Shown here: in pieces, positions 23,401-38,400 of the stretch | Position numbering within the stretch: position 1 is the first letter of the stretch | How the letters are laid out: each line of letters opens with the position of its first letter | NCBI GenBank assembly: GCA_949152475.1 | Contig: OX424570.1 | Coordinates: 24,176,694 to 24,240,693, forward strand | Direction of reading: 5' to 3' | Origin: Terebella lapidaria | Taxonomy: Eukaryota > Annelida > Polychaeta > Terebellida > Terebellidae | Length of the DNA: 64,000 bases | Notes under the pieces: model-generated | The model's database searches: none | Seen by the model: only the letters and a program-made list of their open reading frames with translations | What the model was told of the DNA's origin: nothing | Made by a program: the position numbers and the translations under genes

Positions 23401-26400
23401 TTTTATGTCAAAACACATAACAAGAGGGGAGAACAAAGAAACACCATGACTTCTATCAAGCATGGCCTGAATAGACATTTGCAGAGCACTGTGATTGATG
23501 GAGAAATCGACATCCTCAAGGGAGCAGAATTCAAGAACTCCACGAAAACAGCCAAAGCGATGACAAAGGAACTAGAAAAGCTCAAGCGAAGTATCATAGA
23601 GCAGAAGAGCTTTATTTCAGAGAGCAATCAGAGGCAGAGTAAAGGAAGGTTTTCGTGACTTCAGGAAGACTGATTTTAAATTCTGGAAGACGCAGAAGGT
23701 GTCCAGTATATTGAAATGGTCTGGGACGAGCAGACAAAACAAAAACCAGATAGACGATGACGAAAGGGTGAAAAGAAGTCTGTATGGAGTAAAGGGTACA
23801 GAAAAAAAATTCGGTATATTTGTTGTTCTGGCGACATTCATCATACGTCAGTATCTTTTTGAGTGTTTCGTTTAAAGAGGTGCCAGTTATGCCTGTCAGT
23901 ATAGGCATATGCCTGTCAGTATAGGCATTTTGTTGTACTACTGTTGTATTACATTGCGTCAAGAACACAAGGAAGGGCATGTAATTACTCGATTGTAGGT
24001 TACCCTATTAAAGTGCCCCGCTGTCTCTCCTTCGAGAAGTATATGTCGAAGCTGAACCTAGGCCGTGAGCTACTGCAACTCGCCGCTCGGACACAAAACA
24101 CTGGGGAAGATGCTCGCCACAGGATTGAGCACAAGGTACACAAATCGTTACCTCCAACCACAGCCGTGCACATCCTTGACAGTGCCCAGTCCTTGACAGC
24201 CAGGCACATTATGACAGTCACTGGGTACAAGTCGGAGCAGTCACTCAAAACATACAGTTTTGCACGATGACAACACGAGGGAAGGCATGTTCCAAACTCT
24301 CAGTGGAAAGTGTGGAATACAACCACAGGAGGTAGCAATCCGCAGATTGGTTGACACTCCACCAACAAGACCAACCTGGCAGTGATTGGCGCGACAGAAA
24401 CCTGGATCGATGACTCGGTGTCCTATGCAGAGATCGAAATCCCAGGTTTCCTCGTTGTTCGCCACGATCGGAATCGCGAAGGTGGGGGAGCGTGTATGTA
24501 CGCCAACAGCAACATTGCTTTAACCAACGCCAAGATGTTGAAGGTGATCTCGAGTCAGTGTGGATAGAGCTGTGTTGGCCCAAGACCAAGCCGATCCTAG
24601 TAGGTGGGTGCTACAGACCGCACAAACAGACTGATTTTTTCACAATATTTGGACAATCTCTATCAACTATTGAGTCGTTTAAATAACAGGAATGTATATT
24701 TCTTTATGATTTCAAAGTTGATTGTATGTAAACAAGAGTTCTGTATAAATCTCTCACTGAATGCATGTCATCCTTTAACTTGGAACGATTAATTAATGTC
24801 TTTACCCGTATCACCAAAGGTACCTCTACTATATCAGACCTTATTCTTGTATCAGATCCGGACAAAGTATATGAATCTGGTGTCCTAAACTACTGTGTTA
24901 GTGATCACTTGTTAATATATTGTACTAGAATATGTAAAAAATTCCAATTAGTTATCATCATACTGTCACATCAATATCATCCAAAAATTACTCCAAAGAA
25001 AACTTTGAGGATATGCTCAACAATGTTGATTGGAACTCTGTGTATGAATGCGAAGATGTAAACACCGCTTGGTCTTATTTTAAATGTGAATTTCTGGGTA
25101 TAATCAATGACATCTCTCCTATCAGATCAATTCGTGTTAAACAACGAACAGCTCCTTGGATGACTGGTGAACTGATAGAACTGATCAGAGAACGTGACAA
25201 AATGTTTCGTACGTTTAAAGCCACTAAATATCAAATGTATTATGATCCCTGTGTTTTGATAAATCTAAGGTCTCAGACTGCTTCATTAATTTTTTTACTA
25301 TTGTTGTCACTAAACTAGTTGAGAAACTTCCATCAAGTATCGGCGAATATGGTCAAAATCATTTGTTTGATTTTTATCGGTCCAAAAATGTACTAAGTGG
25401 CTCTTTCTGTCTCTCAGATGTATCTGCAGAACAGGTACATAAGATCCTGAGTAACCTTGACATGGGGATGGTTCTGCTGAACCGCCAAAAAGCCTTTGAT
25501 ACAGTGGATCATGACATACTGTTGATGAAGCTTGAGGCTGTGAGGCTCCATCAGAAGTCTTTGGACTGGTTTAAGTCCTACCTCAGCAAACGCCATCAGA
25601 TGGTGGAAATAGTGGGTACTCTGTCTGACCCAGCAAACATTTCATGCGGAGTACCTAAAGGGTCAATATTGGGCCCTTTACTTTTTCTGATCTATGTCAA
25701 TGACATTACCTCATCTGTAGGTTGTAAATTGCACCTGTATACCGATGACTCTGCTCTTATTGTGGACGGAAAGAGTTCCGATGTGATTCAACATGGACTT
25801 TCTGAGGAATTGGAATCAATCAGAGAATGGCTGATTGATAATAAACTGTCATCCCATTTAGGCAAAACCGAGCCTATCCTCTTTACTTCGAAGAGAAAAC
25901 TCAGCAAAGCAAAATCCATTAAGGTGCTCTGTGAAGGTAAGGAACTGACCTGTTGTACACAAGTCAAGTACCTGGACCTTACTTTAGACCAGTCTCTGGA
26001 TGGAGAGGGCATAGTGGACAAGATATTAAAGAAGTCCAAAGCCAGACTACTAAGTTTCTCTATCGGCAAGCTAACTCTGTTAGCAGAGAAACTAAGAAAT
26101 TGCTAGTATCGGCCCTAATTCAATGTCACTATGACTACGCATGTACGTCATGGTACTCTGGGTTGACTAGGAAGTGCAAACAGCGCTTACAAGTCTCCCA
26201 GAGTAAACTAATGCGTTTCATATAAGGTGCACCGGCCAGAACCCACATAGGGGCGGATGAATTCAAGCAGGTAATTATGTTGCCAGTAACACCCAATATG
26301 TTGAGTGTAACACCCAACTCAAGCTGAATCTAGTTTTCAAAATTCTCCATGATACAGCCCCAAAATTTCTTTCAGACCAATTCAGCTTGCTTCAAAATTC

Positions 26401-29400
26401 TCACTCTATAAACACCAGGTCAAGTGCTACTGCTCTGAAAAATACCTCACACTGGTCCTTTTGGTGCTACATCATTCATGTATAATGGTATTAAGGCTTG
26501 GAATATATTTCCAAGCCATATCCAGTCAAAAAACAATCTAGTCAATTTTGAGAAAACTGTTAAGTCACATCTTTTTAGTCAAATTGTAAACCAGGAATCC
26601 AACACTTTTATTTATTTTCAATTTTTTTTTCTGGTTGCCCCTTTTGGCATATATGTAGTTTAAATGTAATCTTATATATCATTGTCTATTTATAAAATAG
26701 TAAATGTATTATACAATATATTTTCCATACACCTATTTACCAGTTTACATAAGTATTCACATAATTATACTGTACTATGAGGATCATGTGATATTTTCTA
26801 GGACCACATTGGAAATAAGTGTTTTCACTTTCATGTGTTATCCTTGTTTTTAATGTCTTCCTTATACATGTATTTCTGTTATACGTTTTACATTATTTAC
26901 CAAATAAAATCAAATAAAATCACTATCATACTGCCACAATCTTCACAATCTCCAGGGCAGCCATAGGTGGATAGTGCTGTTTCTACACTTGCCAGTGCTG
27001 CACCTTCGTTCCCTCTTTTGACATGTTTTCAGGAACTGTTAGTCATCAAAGAGTTTCAAGATACCGATTTCAGCATATTATAGCACAAATCCTGACAGTG
27101 TATTCATTTCTGATTCCATTCAGGTCGAGAGATCAGTAACCAACGTGTTTCTTGGAATGCATACCCCAAATGTATTCTACAATTGTTTGAATGTAACGAT
27201 AAATTACAACTGGTCTCTGTTAAATGTTTTGAATCTCTGTTAAATGTTTTGAATCTCTGTTAAATGCTTTGAACTATACTTGTTCATACTCTTTGAGAAA
27301 CTTCTTTCCAGTATGAAAACTTTCCAGGTTTTGAAATACTGTTTTAGTCATTTTCAATGTAAATCAAAATATCACCATTCGCTAATGTAGATTGTGTTTC
27401 ACTACTTTTGAATGCAATGCTATGTAATATCCTGTTCTTGGTGTTTCTAATGTTCTAAGAGGTGGATATTTTTATCAGTTATTTTTGAGAGCCTTATATT
27501 GCTGGGTGATCTGTTCAGATCAAAATACACATGTATTGTAAAGCATGGCGGTTATGATTTTCTGAAACTGTTCAAAATGGAATACACGTTGTTGTCGTGT
27601 ATTATCAAGTGTTGTTCCATCCTGTGAATTTTTAACCTCGCCCCGACAGGGGGAGTGGGAATTGTATTTGGGTCTGTCTGTCTGTTTGTCTGTCCTTCCA
27701 CGCGCTTAACTCGACAACATATGGTTCTATAGACTTCAAACTTATAGGGATGAAGCGGTATTGCAGTGGCTGAAAAAAACGGTTGCCATGACAACGGAAA
27801 ATGTGAAAATCACATAAATGGCAATAACTCTCGTTCTACTCGATATTAATTTTTCCAACTATTTTTGTATTTTTCTTTGGCCAATTCCTGATCAAAACTC
27901 TCTAGTATCGCCCGATGTCGAAAAATTGGGGGTCACGATTTCGGTTATTTTTTGCCAGCGACTTTTCAGTGCTAATGTCTGCGCTCATAACTCAAAGACA
28001 AAACGTCCGATCAATCTGAAATTTATAGGGTAGAAGCGCTTTTGCAGTGGCTCGGTTTCATACAAATTTTGTTAAACTCGAATGAAAAACGTTGCCATGG
28101 CAACGGAAAAAGTGAAAATCACATAATTGGCTATAACTCCCGTTATACTTGATATTATTTTTCTAACTATTTTTGTATTTAACTTCGTCCAATTCTGGAT
28201 CGTATGGTGTACGGCCGATGGTAGTACCACGAAAACTCTCCATTATCGCCCAATGTCAAAAAATTGGGGGTCACGATTTTATGACTTTAGGTGTTCTGAG
28301 ATTCAAGACCATGACATATTGTGAAGCCATTTGTGAAGCCATCTTTTTAAACCGTTTTCATTCAGGAGACGTGTCTTGATAGTAGAAACAACATTGCGAA
28401 ATTTTACAGCACAATATCGAGCGACAAGCTCTAGGTCACAGAGAAGGTCAAAATCGAAAAGTCGCAATAGCTCTGCTTATACTCATTAATTTCCCTCAAT
28501 AATTTTGTATTTTTCTATAGTCAATTCCACATCATTTTCTACATGATCGATGGTCGTACGATCCAAATTCCCTTTTATCACCCAAGGTCGACAAATAAGG
28601 GTCATCAGCTTTGATTTTAGTCACTAAATCTGAAGGGGCGAGGGTCTGCAATCTCTGATTGTCTCGTTGTTTGTGTCATAAGCGCAAATGCATGCTTCCG
28701 CAATATTTTTTGAGGCATTAACGAGTGCTGGAAGATAAAATGAGATCTTTAATATACTCGAATTATATAATAATTTTCTGTAAAACAACATAATGACCTC
28801 ATAAAAGTCAATAAATGTTAAGGATTGATTGCATGTGATCGTCATCAATCTAGCATTGACCAGCTGTCCACTTATAATGTAAATATAAAGGTAACAAATT
28901 CATGAATTTACACACTTCCAATCAACGTGAAACTTTGCCTTTCTGATTGTTAGCCATCACGGATTACTAACCGAGACTCTGTTTCTTACTAAGCAATGTT
29001 AAACTTGTTAAATTCATCGTTTTCATATGTCATTTTCCGACCTATTTCTCTGTCTACAAAATACACTCACAACAGGGCGAGCGAAAGGAGTATACAGTAC
29101 AGCAAATGGCTAGTGAGGCCAGTAAAACTCACAGGTGATATGCACTCGGGTGCACCGAGGTGTTTGGGATTATCAGTGTTCAGCTCATTGTATTCATCTC
29201 ACAGAAAGTATAGCCCTAGATATTCTCATTATTTTGACGACAAGGAATAAATATATGCAACAGCCAGTGCTTGTCAAGCAGAACACTCGAATCTTCGTTT
29301 TGGTCAAACGTATAAAATGATTTATCTAATCATCAAATTGCACAGCTTTCCTGCTATCGTTTATGAAACCATGTTTCGGTTCATCATCCATAAGTATATG

Positions 29401-32400
29401 TGTGTGTGCTAGCCAAGTTTTAGGTCAGGGGATTGTATTGTTTTTGGTGATTTTGTTACCTTTACTTTCACATTATAAGTCAATGGAAAAGTGCCTCAGT
29501 GCAGTCACCGGTAAGTTACGTGCAATCACACCTTAAATATCACCTAATATTATACTTTGGGTTGTTAGTATACCGAATTCTGATTGCTGATTGGACAATA
29601 ACACATGCTGCGACCACTTTGCCAAGTGATAGTGGTCTCTGACGCTACTCTCTGCCCCCCAAAAAAGCAATATAGGGTCCCACATGGCTTTGTTATTTTA
29701 AAGAAATTACGCTTTCTAACGTCCCGAAAGTCAGACGACGATAACAACAGGAGAGCCTGCACATTAGCAAATCTGCTATTTGGCAATCCCGACAATATAA
29801 AATGTTTATACAAAAAAGCAAAACAAAAAAACTTGTCATTGCTCAAGATATGAATAAAAAGTATAACATTGTAACGGGGTTTCCCTCTCTGTGACGTCCG
29901 GATAACACGGTTTCTTGGAAGGTGGTTGAGTCTGTTTTAGTTAACCGGGGCTGGAACGGAAAATTCCGGAACGCTGCTGCTTGCACGGCTTGATCACTGC
30001 TAGAAGCCTCTAAGGGTTTGTAGCGTGGTCTGGAATGGACCTCCAACCGTTCTCTCCTCCCGACTGCAATCTGCAACTGCACCTGAAAGTAAGAATCCGG
30101 TGGCTTTTCCACCTCTGGATAGGGCAACTGCGGCTGCACCTGAAATGAGGAATTTGGAAGCGTCTCCGCCTCCGACTCTGCAACTTTTCCGTCAGGTACT
30201 GCCTCTGCATCCGCTCCGCTGCTTTTGTCTCCACTGCAACCGCGACGGCACCTGAAATGGAGATTCTAGAAGCGTCTCCGCCTCTGATACTGCAACTGCT
30301 CCTGTCTCCGCAACTGCTCCGTCAGGTACCGCCTCCGCAGTGGGTCTGTTGATTCCACCTCCGTCTCCGTCTTCTTCTCCGGTGATCTGGGTTCTGGATC
30401 ACCCTCAGATGTAACTTTGTCTTAACCGACCGTTAACTTGTCTCCCAACAAGTCTGTTGTTTGACATTACCGTGATCAGAAGTCAGAGGCTGTCAGAATG
30501 ACATACGACATCAAACAACAGGTGCTAAAACATTGTTTTTTTGTGTTTGATCAATTTCATACTTTTTGGCATTTCTATTCGTAGTCTGATTAACACTCGC
30601 CATGACAGAGATAATCGTTTCACAACAATGAGCTATGACTTTGGCTTGAGTATGGACATTTTCCATAGAGAAAACACCAAAGAATGAATGCATTATTTGA
30701 CCGAAAAAGTCTTGATGAGCATTTAGAAAAACATGTCTGACACATTTTACAGCAGTTTTATGTCAAAACACATAACAAGAGGGGAGAACAAAGAAACACC
30801 ATGACTTCTATCAAGCATGGCCTGAATAGACATTTGCAGAGCACTGTGATTGATGGAGAAATCGACATCCTCAAGGGAGCAGAATTCAAGAACTCCACGA
30901 AAACAGCCAAAGCGATGACAAAGGAACTAGAAAAGCTCAAGCGAAGTATCATAGAGCAGAAGAGCTTTATTTCAGAGAGCAATCAGAGGCAGAGTAAAGG
31001 AAGGTTTTTGTGACTTCAGGAAGACTGATTTTAAATTCTGGAAGACGCAGAAGGTGTCCAGTATATTGAAATGGTCTGGGACGAGCAGACAAAACAAAAA
31101 ACAGATAGACGATGACGAAAGGGTGAAAAGAAGTCTGTATGGAGTAAAGGGTACAGAAAAAATTTTCGGTATATTTGTTGTTCTGGCGACATTCATCATA
31201 CGTCAGTATCTTTTTGAGTGTTTCGTTTAAGGATGCTTATCAGTCCAGATCCATGCCTTATCAGCAGAATTTTGGTATGTTTTGTTTGGCCGCTAACTCT
31301 ACAGTTTGGTAATGGATTGCGCTGAAAATTGTTGTGTAGGTTCTATCCACGAATACAGTGCTTGTCCAATGGCCATATTGAAGACCCATTCGATATCCAT
31401 ACAGATCCTGAACGTTATACACCGCCAATCAAATGTAACTTACATAGAAAACTGACAGCGTTTTAGTGTATAGTTTCTTGACTATGGGTAGATTACCTAT
31501 CATAGAACAATAACCTACTGCCTGTTTTGGGATTTTCCTAAGCACTTGATAGGAGTTTGATGGTCAAAATAGCATGTTATATATCATCCGCATTGAAAAT
31601 ACACTGGGCAAAAGAAATAGATTGTCAATCGCATTAATAACGTCTATATCCGTTGGCATTGTAAACTCAACCGCAAACTACATCAAGAATTCAGCGACTC
31701 TAATATTTTCTGAGTGCAGTGTAGAACCCAAATCACAACAACATGTCACTTCTGAGTACAACGTTCTCGACAGCTGAGCATTGACGGTATTTGCCATACG
31801 AATAATCCGCTGATCTGTACTTATCTTAGCGCTTCACTGACCAGCGGCACAAGACATTTTCGCCAGATCGCAATAGATATACACAATTGCACATCAATTT
31901 GACATGATTATCGATGGGATACTTAAAATTTAAGGGTAGGTTATTGATCACGGATATGTGCACTCGCTGCAGTTAAGAAACTACACCATGTAATGCTTCG
32001 TGTACGCAACGTAAGTTACATTTGTTCAAGCAACATTCAACTCCATTTAAATACTAATTTATCAATGAATTCTTCAATCTCTTATTCACATCAGCTTTAC
32101 AGATATATACAGAACATATATTCCAAATTTCATGTAAGTTTGTTATGAAACGGCCGAGATATGAACCAAAATTGCACGTCGTATGAAACAATTGAAATTA
32201 CGTGGATCGTGCTCGATACTCAATCTTAAAGAGGTGCCAGTTATGCCTGTCAGTATAGGCGTCAAGAACACAAGGAAGGGCATGTAATTACTCGATTGTA
32301 GGTTACCCTATTAAAGTGCCCCGCTGTCTCTCCTTCGAGAAGTATATGTCGAAGCTGAACCTAGGCCGTGAGCTACTGCAACTCGCCGCTCGGACACAAC

Positions 32401-35400
32401 ACACTGGGGAAGATGCTCGCCACAGGATTGAGCACAAGGTACACAAATCGTTACCTTCAACCACAGCCGTGCACATCCTTGACAGTGCCCAGTCCTTGAC
32501 AGCCAGGCACATTATGACAGTCACTGGGTATAAGTCGGAGCAGTCACTCAAAACATACAGTTTTGCACGATGACAACACAAGGGAAGGCATGTTCAGTGG
32601 AAAGTGTGGAATACAACCACAGGAGGTAGCAATCCGCAGATTGGTTGACACTCCACCAACAAGACCAACCTGGCAGTGATTGGCGTGACAGAAACCTGGA
32701 TCGAAACCTCGGTGTCCTATGCAAAGATCGAAATCCCAGGTTTCCTCGTTGTTCGCCACGATCGGAATCGCGAAGGTGGGGGAGCGTGTATGTACGCCAA
32801 CAGCAACATTGCTTTAACCAACGCCAAGATATTGAAGGTGATCTCGAGTCAGTGTGGATAGAGCTGTGTTGGCCCAAGACCAAGCCGATCCTAGTAGGTG
32901 GGTGCTACAGACCGCACAAACAGACTGATTTTTTCACAATATTTGGACAATCTCTATCAACTATTGAGTCGTTTAAATAACAGGAATGTATATTTTTTTA
33001 TGATTTCAAAGTTGATTGTATGTAAACAAGACCAGAGTTCTGTATAAATCTCTCACTGAATGCATGTCATCCTTTAACTTGGAACGATTAATTAATGTCT
33101 TTACCCGTATCACCAAAGGTACCTCTACTATATCAGACCTTATTCTTGTATCAGATCCGGACAAAGTATATGAATCTGGTGTCCTAAACTCCTGTGTTAG
33201 TGATCACTTGTTAATATATTGTACTAGAATATGTAAAAAATTCCAATTAGTTATCATCATACTGTCACATCAATATCATCCAAAAATTACTCCAAAGAAA
33301 ACTTTGAGGATATGCTCAACAATGTTGATTGGAACTCTGTGTATGAATGCGAAGATGTAAACACCGCTTGGTCTTATTTTAAATGTGAATTTCTGGGTAT
33401 AATCAATGACATCTCTCCTATCAGATCAATTCGTGTTAAACAACGAACAGCTCCTTGGATGACTGGTGAACTGATAGAACTGATCAGAGAACGTGACAAA
33501 ATGTTTCGTACGTTTAAAGCCACTAAATATCAAATGTATTATGATCCCTGTGTTTTGATAAATCTAAGGTTTCAGACTGCTTCATTAATTTTTTTACTAT
33601 TGTTGTCACTAAACTATTTGAGAAACTTCCATCAAGTATCGGCGAATATGGTCAAAATCATTTGTTTGATTTTTATCGGTCCAAAAATGTACTAAGTGGC
33701 TCTTTCTGTCTCTCAGATGTATCTGCAGAACAGGTACATAAGATCCTGAGTAACCTTGACATGGGGATGGTTCTGCTGAACCACCAAAAAGCCTTTGATA
33801 CAGTGGATCGTGACATACTGTTGATGAAGCCTGAGGCTGTGGGGCTCCATCAGAAGTCTTTGGACTGGTTTAAGTCCTACCTCAGCAACCGCCATCAGAT
33901 GGTGGAAATAGTGGGTACTCTGTCTGACCCAGCAAACATTTCATGCGGAGTACCTAAAGGGTCAATATTGGGCCCTTTACTTTTTCTGATCTATGTCAAT
34001 GACATTACCTCATCTGTAGGTTGTAAATTGCACCTGTATGCCGATGACTCTGCTCTTATTGTGGCCGGAAAGAGTTCCGATGTGATTCAACATGGACTTT
34101 CTGAGGAATTGGAATCAATCAGGGAATGGCTGATTGATAATAAACTGTCATCCCATTTAGGCAAAACCGAGCCTATCCTCTTTGCTTCGAAGAGAAAACT
34201 CAGCAAAGCAAAATCCATTAAGGTACTCTGTGAAGGTAAGGAACTGACCTGTTGTACACAAGTCAACCTGTTGTACACAAGTCAAGTACCTTGACCTTAC
34301 TTTAGACCAGTCTCTGGATGGAGAGGGCATAGTGGACAAGATATTAAAAAAGTCCAAAGCCAGACTACTACGTTTCTCTATCGGCAAGCTAACTCTGTTA
34401 GCAGAGAAACTAAGAAATTGCTAGTATCGGCCCTAATTCAATGTCACTATGACTACGCATGTACGTCATGGTACTCTGGGTTGACTAGGAAGTGCAAACA
34501 GCGCTTACAAGTCTCCCAGAGTAAACTAATGCGTTTCATATAAGGTGCACCGGCCAGAACCCACATAGGGGCGGATGAATTCAAGCAGGTAATTATGTTG
34601 CCAGTAACACCCAATATGTTGAGTGTAACACCCAACTCAAGCTGAATCTAGTTTTCAAAATTCTCCATGATACAGCCCCAAAATTTCTTTCAGACCAATT
34701 CAGCTTGCTTCAAAATTCTCACTCTATAAACACCAGGTCAAGTGCTACTGCTCTGAAAAATACCTCACACTGGTCCTTTTGGTGCTACATCATTCATGTA
34801 TAATGGTATTAAGGCTTGGAATATATTTCCAAGCCATATCCAGTCAAAAAACAATCTAGTCAATTTTGAGAAAACTGTTAAGTAACATCTTTTTAGTCAA
34901 ATTGTAAACCAGGAATCCAACACTTATTTATTTTCAATTTTTTTTTCTGGTTGCCCCTTTTGGCATATATGTAGTTTAAATGTAATCTTATATATCATTG
35001 TCTATTTATAAAATAGTAAATGTATTATACAATATATTTTCCATACACCTATTTACCAGTTTACATAAGTATTCACATAATTATACTGTACTATGAGGGT
35101 CATGTGATATTTTCTAGGACCACATTGGAAATAAGTGTTTTCACTTTCATGTGTTATCCTTGTTTTTAATGTCTTCCTTATACATGTATTTCTGTTATAC
35201 GTTTTACATTATTTACCAAATAAAATCACTATCATACTGCCACTATCATACTGTTTCTTACTAAGCAATGTTAAACTTGTTAAATTCATCGTTTTCATAT
35301 GTCATTTTCCGACCTATTTCTCTGTCTACAAAATACACTCACAACAGGGCGAGCGAGAGGACTATGCTGTACAGCAAATGGCTAGTGAACCCAGTAAAAC

Positions 35401-38400
35401 TCACAGGTGATATGCACTCGGGTGCACCGAGGTGTTTGGGATTATCAGTGTTCAGCTCATTGTATTCATCTCACAGAAAGTATAGCCCTAGATATTCTCA
35501 TTATTTTGACGACAACAAGGAATAAATATATGCAACAGCCAGTGCTTGTCAAGCAGAACACTCGAATCTTCGTTTTGGTCAAACGTATAAAATGATTTAT
35601 CTAATCATCAAATTGCACAGCTTTCCTGATATCGTTTATGAAACCATGTTTCGGTTCATCATCCATAAGTATATGTGTGTGTGCTAGCCAAGTTTTAGGT
35701 CAGGGGATTGTATTGTTTTTGGTGATTTTGTTACCTTTACTTTCACATTATAAGTCAATGGAAAAGTTCCTCAGTGCAGTCACCGGTAAGTTACGTGCAA
35801 TCACACCTAAAATATCACCTAATATTATACTTTGGGTTGTTAGTGTACCGAGTTCTGATTGCTGATTGGACAAGAACACATACCGCGACCACTTTGCCAA
35901 GTGATAGTGGTCTCTGACGCTACTCTCCACCCGAATAAAAGCAATATAGGGTCCCACATGGCTTTGTTATGTTAAAGAAATTTCGCTTTGTAACATGCCG
36001 AAAGTCAGACGACGATAACAACAGGAGAGGCTGCACGTTAGCAAATCTGCTATTTGGCAATTCCGACAATAAAAAAAATGTTTATACAAAAAAAGAACAA
36101 AACTTGTCATTGCTCAAGATATGAATGAAAAGTATAATATAATAGTTATGAGTAGCTGGTTCGCTCACTGTGAGATTTGATGGGGTTCAGCCAGCAGACA
36201 TTGGGTTCGGGTTACGGTCTCACCCACTACGAGCTGACTTCACCCCTACGGGTCGTGGACCTATTACCGAGCTGTACCTATCAACGAGCATCACGGAAGC
36301 ACGATGTGTTGAAGATGTGTTTGTGTTGTGACGTTTTTGAATAGCAACGGGTCACCGCATTGTTTCGTAACGAAAATATTTTTGTCCTATTTTTCGCCAG
36401 TGACAGAACTACACTGTGTACATTATTGAGAAAATCGTACCTGGAAACAACATTGAGTGGCCTGTGCAACAATAAATATATCTGAAACACCATCGGGGGG
36501 TTGTGTTACTGCATCTCTGTATTTCGGTGGGTAGACGTGATCAAAGGTGTAAACTCAAACAAATGAACTCCAGTATGTTTACCGTAACGAAGGATAGGCT
36601 TTGTTATTCATATTTCTCATGAACGATCATTACGTAATAAAACAGGAATAGCGAACACCCGAAAAAAAAACACATGGGGAGCCAAAAAAAGTTGAACGAT
36701 TAATAATAGCCTACCAAAGATGCAAATTGTGCAATATTTCACATAATATATGATATTAATAGTTCTAAAACATCATTAAAAGTACCTTTTTATTATGATC
36801 ACCGATATGTATCGAGACATACTGCTACATGTCTACTGGCATATTTATGGACTACATTCACCACATGTATCAGATATATCGATTAGCATACCACATTGCT
36901 CATATAATATAAATGTCCATGTGTCGAAGTTTAAAACCATGGCAGAGCTGATCATGTTCACCGTGTGCACGATGAACAAAAGCCGACACAGGCAGTAGAA
37001 GTCCTTCACATAGGGGTGAAGATCTGTGCCACTGCCAGATATTAAGTTTGGAGTAGGGGCTAGTGCTACCACGATTTCTGGTCACCTACCTGGAAGGCCA
37101 CTATTTTTTTCATCTTGTGTGTAGACTATGAATAATATGGTTTGAACAATCTGCAAATTCGCCAACACCTTTCATTCCCTCTAATATTTATTCATATGAG
37201 CACGGGATGACAATTTGCTGTTATATAAAAACAGAGTGACAGTATTCAGAAATGGTCCCGCACGAATTTTCACTGACGATGAAGAGTTGAACCTGGTTGA
37301 CTATATTTTAATTCCTGCAAATGGAGGAAGTTGCCGCCAACCAAAGCACTCATCAGGGACACCATCCAAGACATCGTGAGGAAAAGTGGGCGAGCTTCCA
37401 CTGTGAATATGTCCGAGGGACCCAGTCACTAGTTCTGTACTAGTGTAACACGATAAATGTGTCGATTTCTTCAGCCACAAATCAGTGTAAACATTCTCGG
37501 TATTGTGTTTTTTTCACGTTGAAGGGTTCCTATTTCCTGCAATCCACCCGCATTCCGTCTGCATTTTCTCTATAATATATCTCTTGTACTCGAAGACCCA
37601 GTTTGTATTTATTGCCTGAAATAATACATTTCATACGCCTGTTTTGAAAATGGCTTATCCTGAACAATAAATATAAGTTTCTCTTAGAACATTACAGTCA
37701 TGTACATTTCTTTGTAATTTTATTCTATTGCAAATCAATACACGTGCACAAACTCTACATAATAATCAACAAAACTTCACAAACAACATATCGACCAAAT
37801 TATATATGTGTACTAGCGTACAGCGCTGCTTCATGACTGATTTCATTTAGTGCTCGGTAATAGGTACACTCCGCACGATCACGGCACCTTCGAGATATGA
37901 AAACTAATGGCCCATGTGAAGTTCTCGTCGGGGGGGGGGGGGGGTCTTGATTTGAACATTACCACCTACACGCGTATCTACTTCGACAGAATTTCCAAAT
38001 ACACTTTTTGGGTATCTGCGGCCGTTCAACTGAGCGTAATTGTTGATATACTACTAAAGGTGCTCGATAATAGGTCCATGACCTGTATAAATCTCATAGT
38101 CGGCTCACCAACTACCCATAACTATATAATATTGGTTTAAATTCATAATTTACCCTTGCGGTAAATGTTATTGTAATTCACTTGACGAGTTGATCATGTT
38201 GATTGAGTTAACATAGATTACAGTAACTAACGCATGTTTTGTCTATCTCTTTTATGTATTACAGTCTGTAGAGTAGAAACTTGCTTACCATAACTGTTGC
38301 TTGGGCATAAGTACTGCAGAATCACGTAAGATGTGTTTCCCCTTCCCGTGCAAGGTGCAATGTTCAATCTATTTCTTATTTCATTGCAACCGATCTGTCC

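Larger units (their letters stand above)
23092..29868 (+). repeat. Large duplicated block, copy 1
   Basis: Starts AACAAGTCTGTTGTTTGACA and ends near AAAAGTATAA at 29868. The same outer ends occur at 30447 and 36138. Internal order: Crypton fragment, LINE, about 2.04 kb found only here (26938-28975), then a shared 890-bp segment. Identity with copy 2 is very high by eye, so the duplication is recent. Confidence 0.8.
30447..36138 (+). repeat. Large duplicated block, copy 2
   Basis: Direct repeat of 23092-29868 lacking the 2.04-kb segment and carrying a 995-bp insertion at 31231-32225. Small differences include a 19-nt repeat of ACCTGTTGTACACAAGTCA near 34249. Confidence 0.8.

Noticed and set aside
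24245-24589. Minus-strand open frames over the LINE endonuclease
   Set aside because: Shadows of the plus-strand endonuclease fragments, repeated at 32548-32883 for the same reason.
29869-30446. Possible solo LTR starting TGTAACGGGG
   Set aside because: No target duplication, no second copy and no polyadenylation signal were seen, so it is kept only as a GC-rich spacer.
36150-36500. Possible LTR or tRNA-derived SINE near an AATAAA
   Set aside because: No paired terminus and no credible A and B boxes; left unassigned.
36795-37085. Short open frames on both strands, one with a hydrophobic stretch
   Set aside because: No family resemblance and no splice sites fitting the phase-1 pattern of the surrounding R2 gene.
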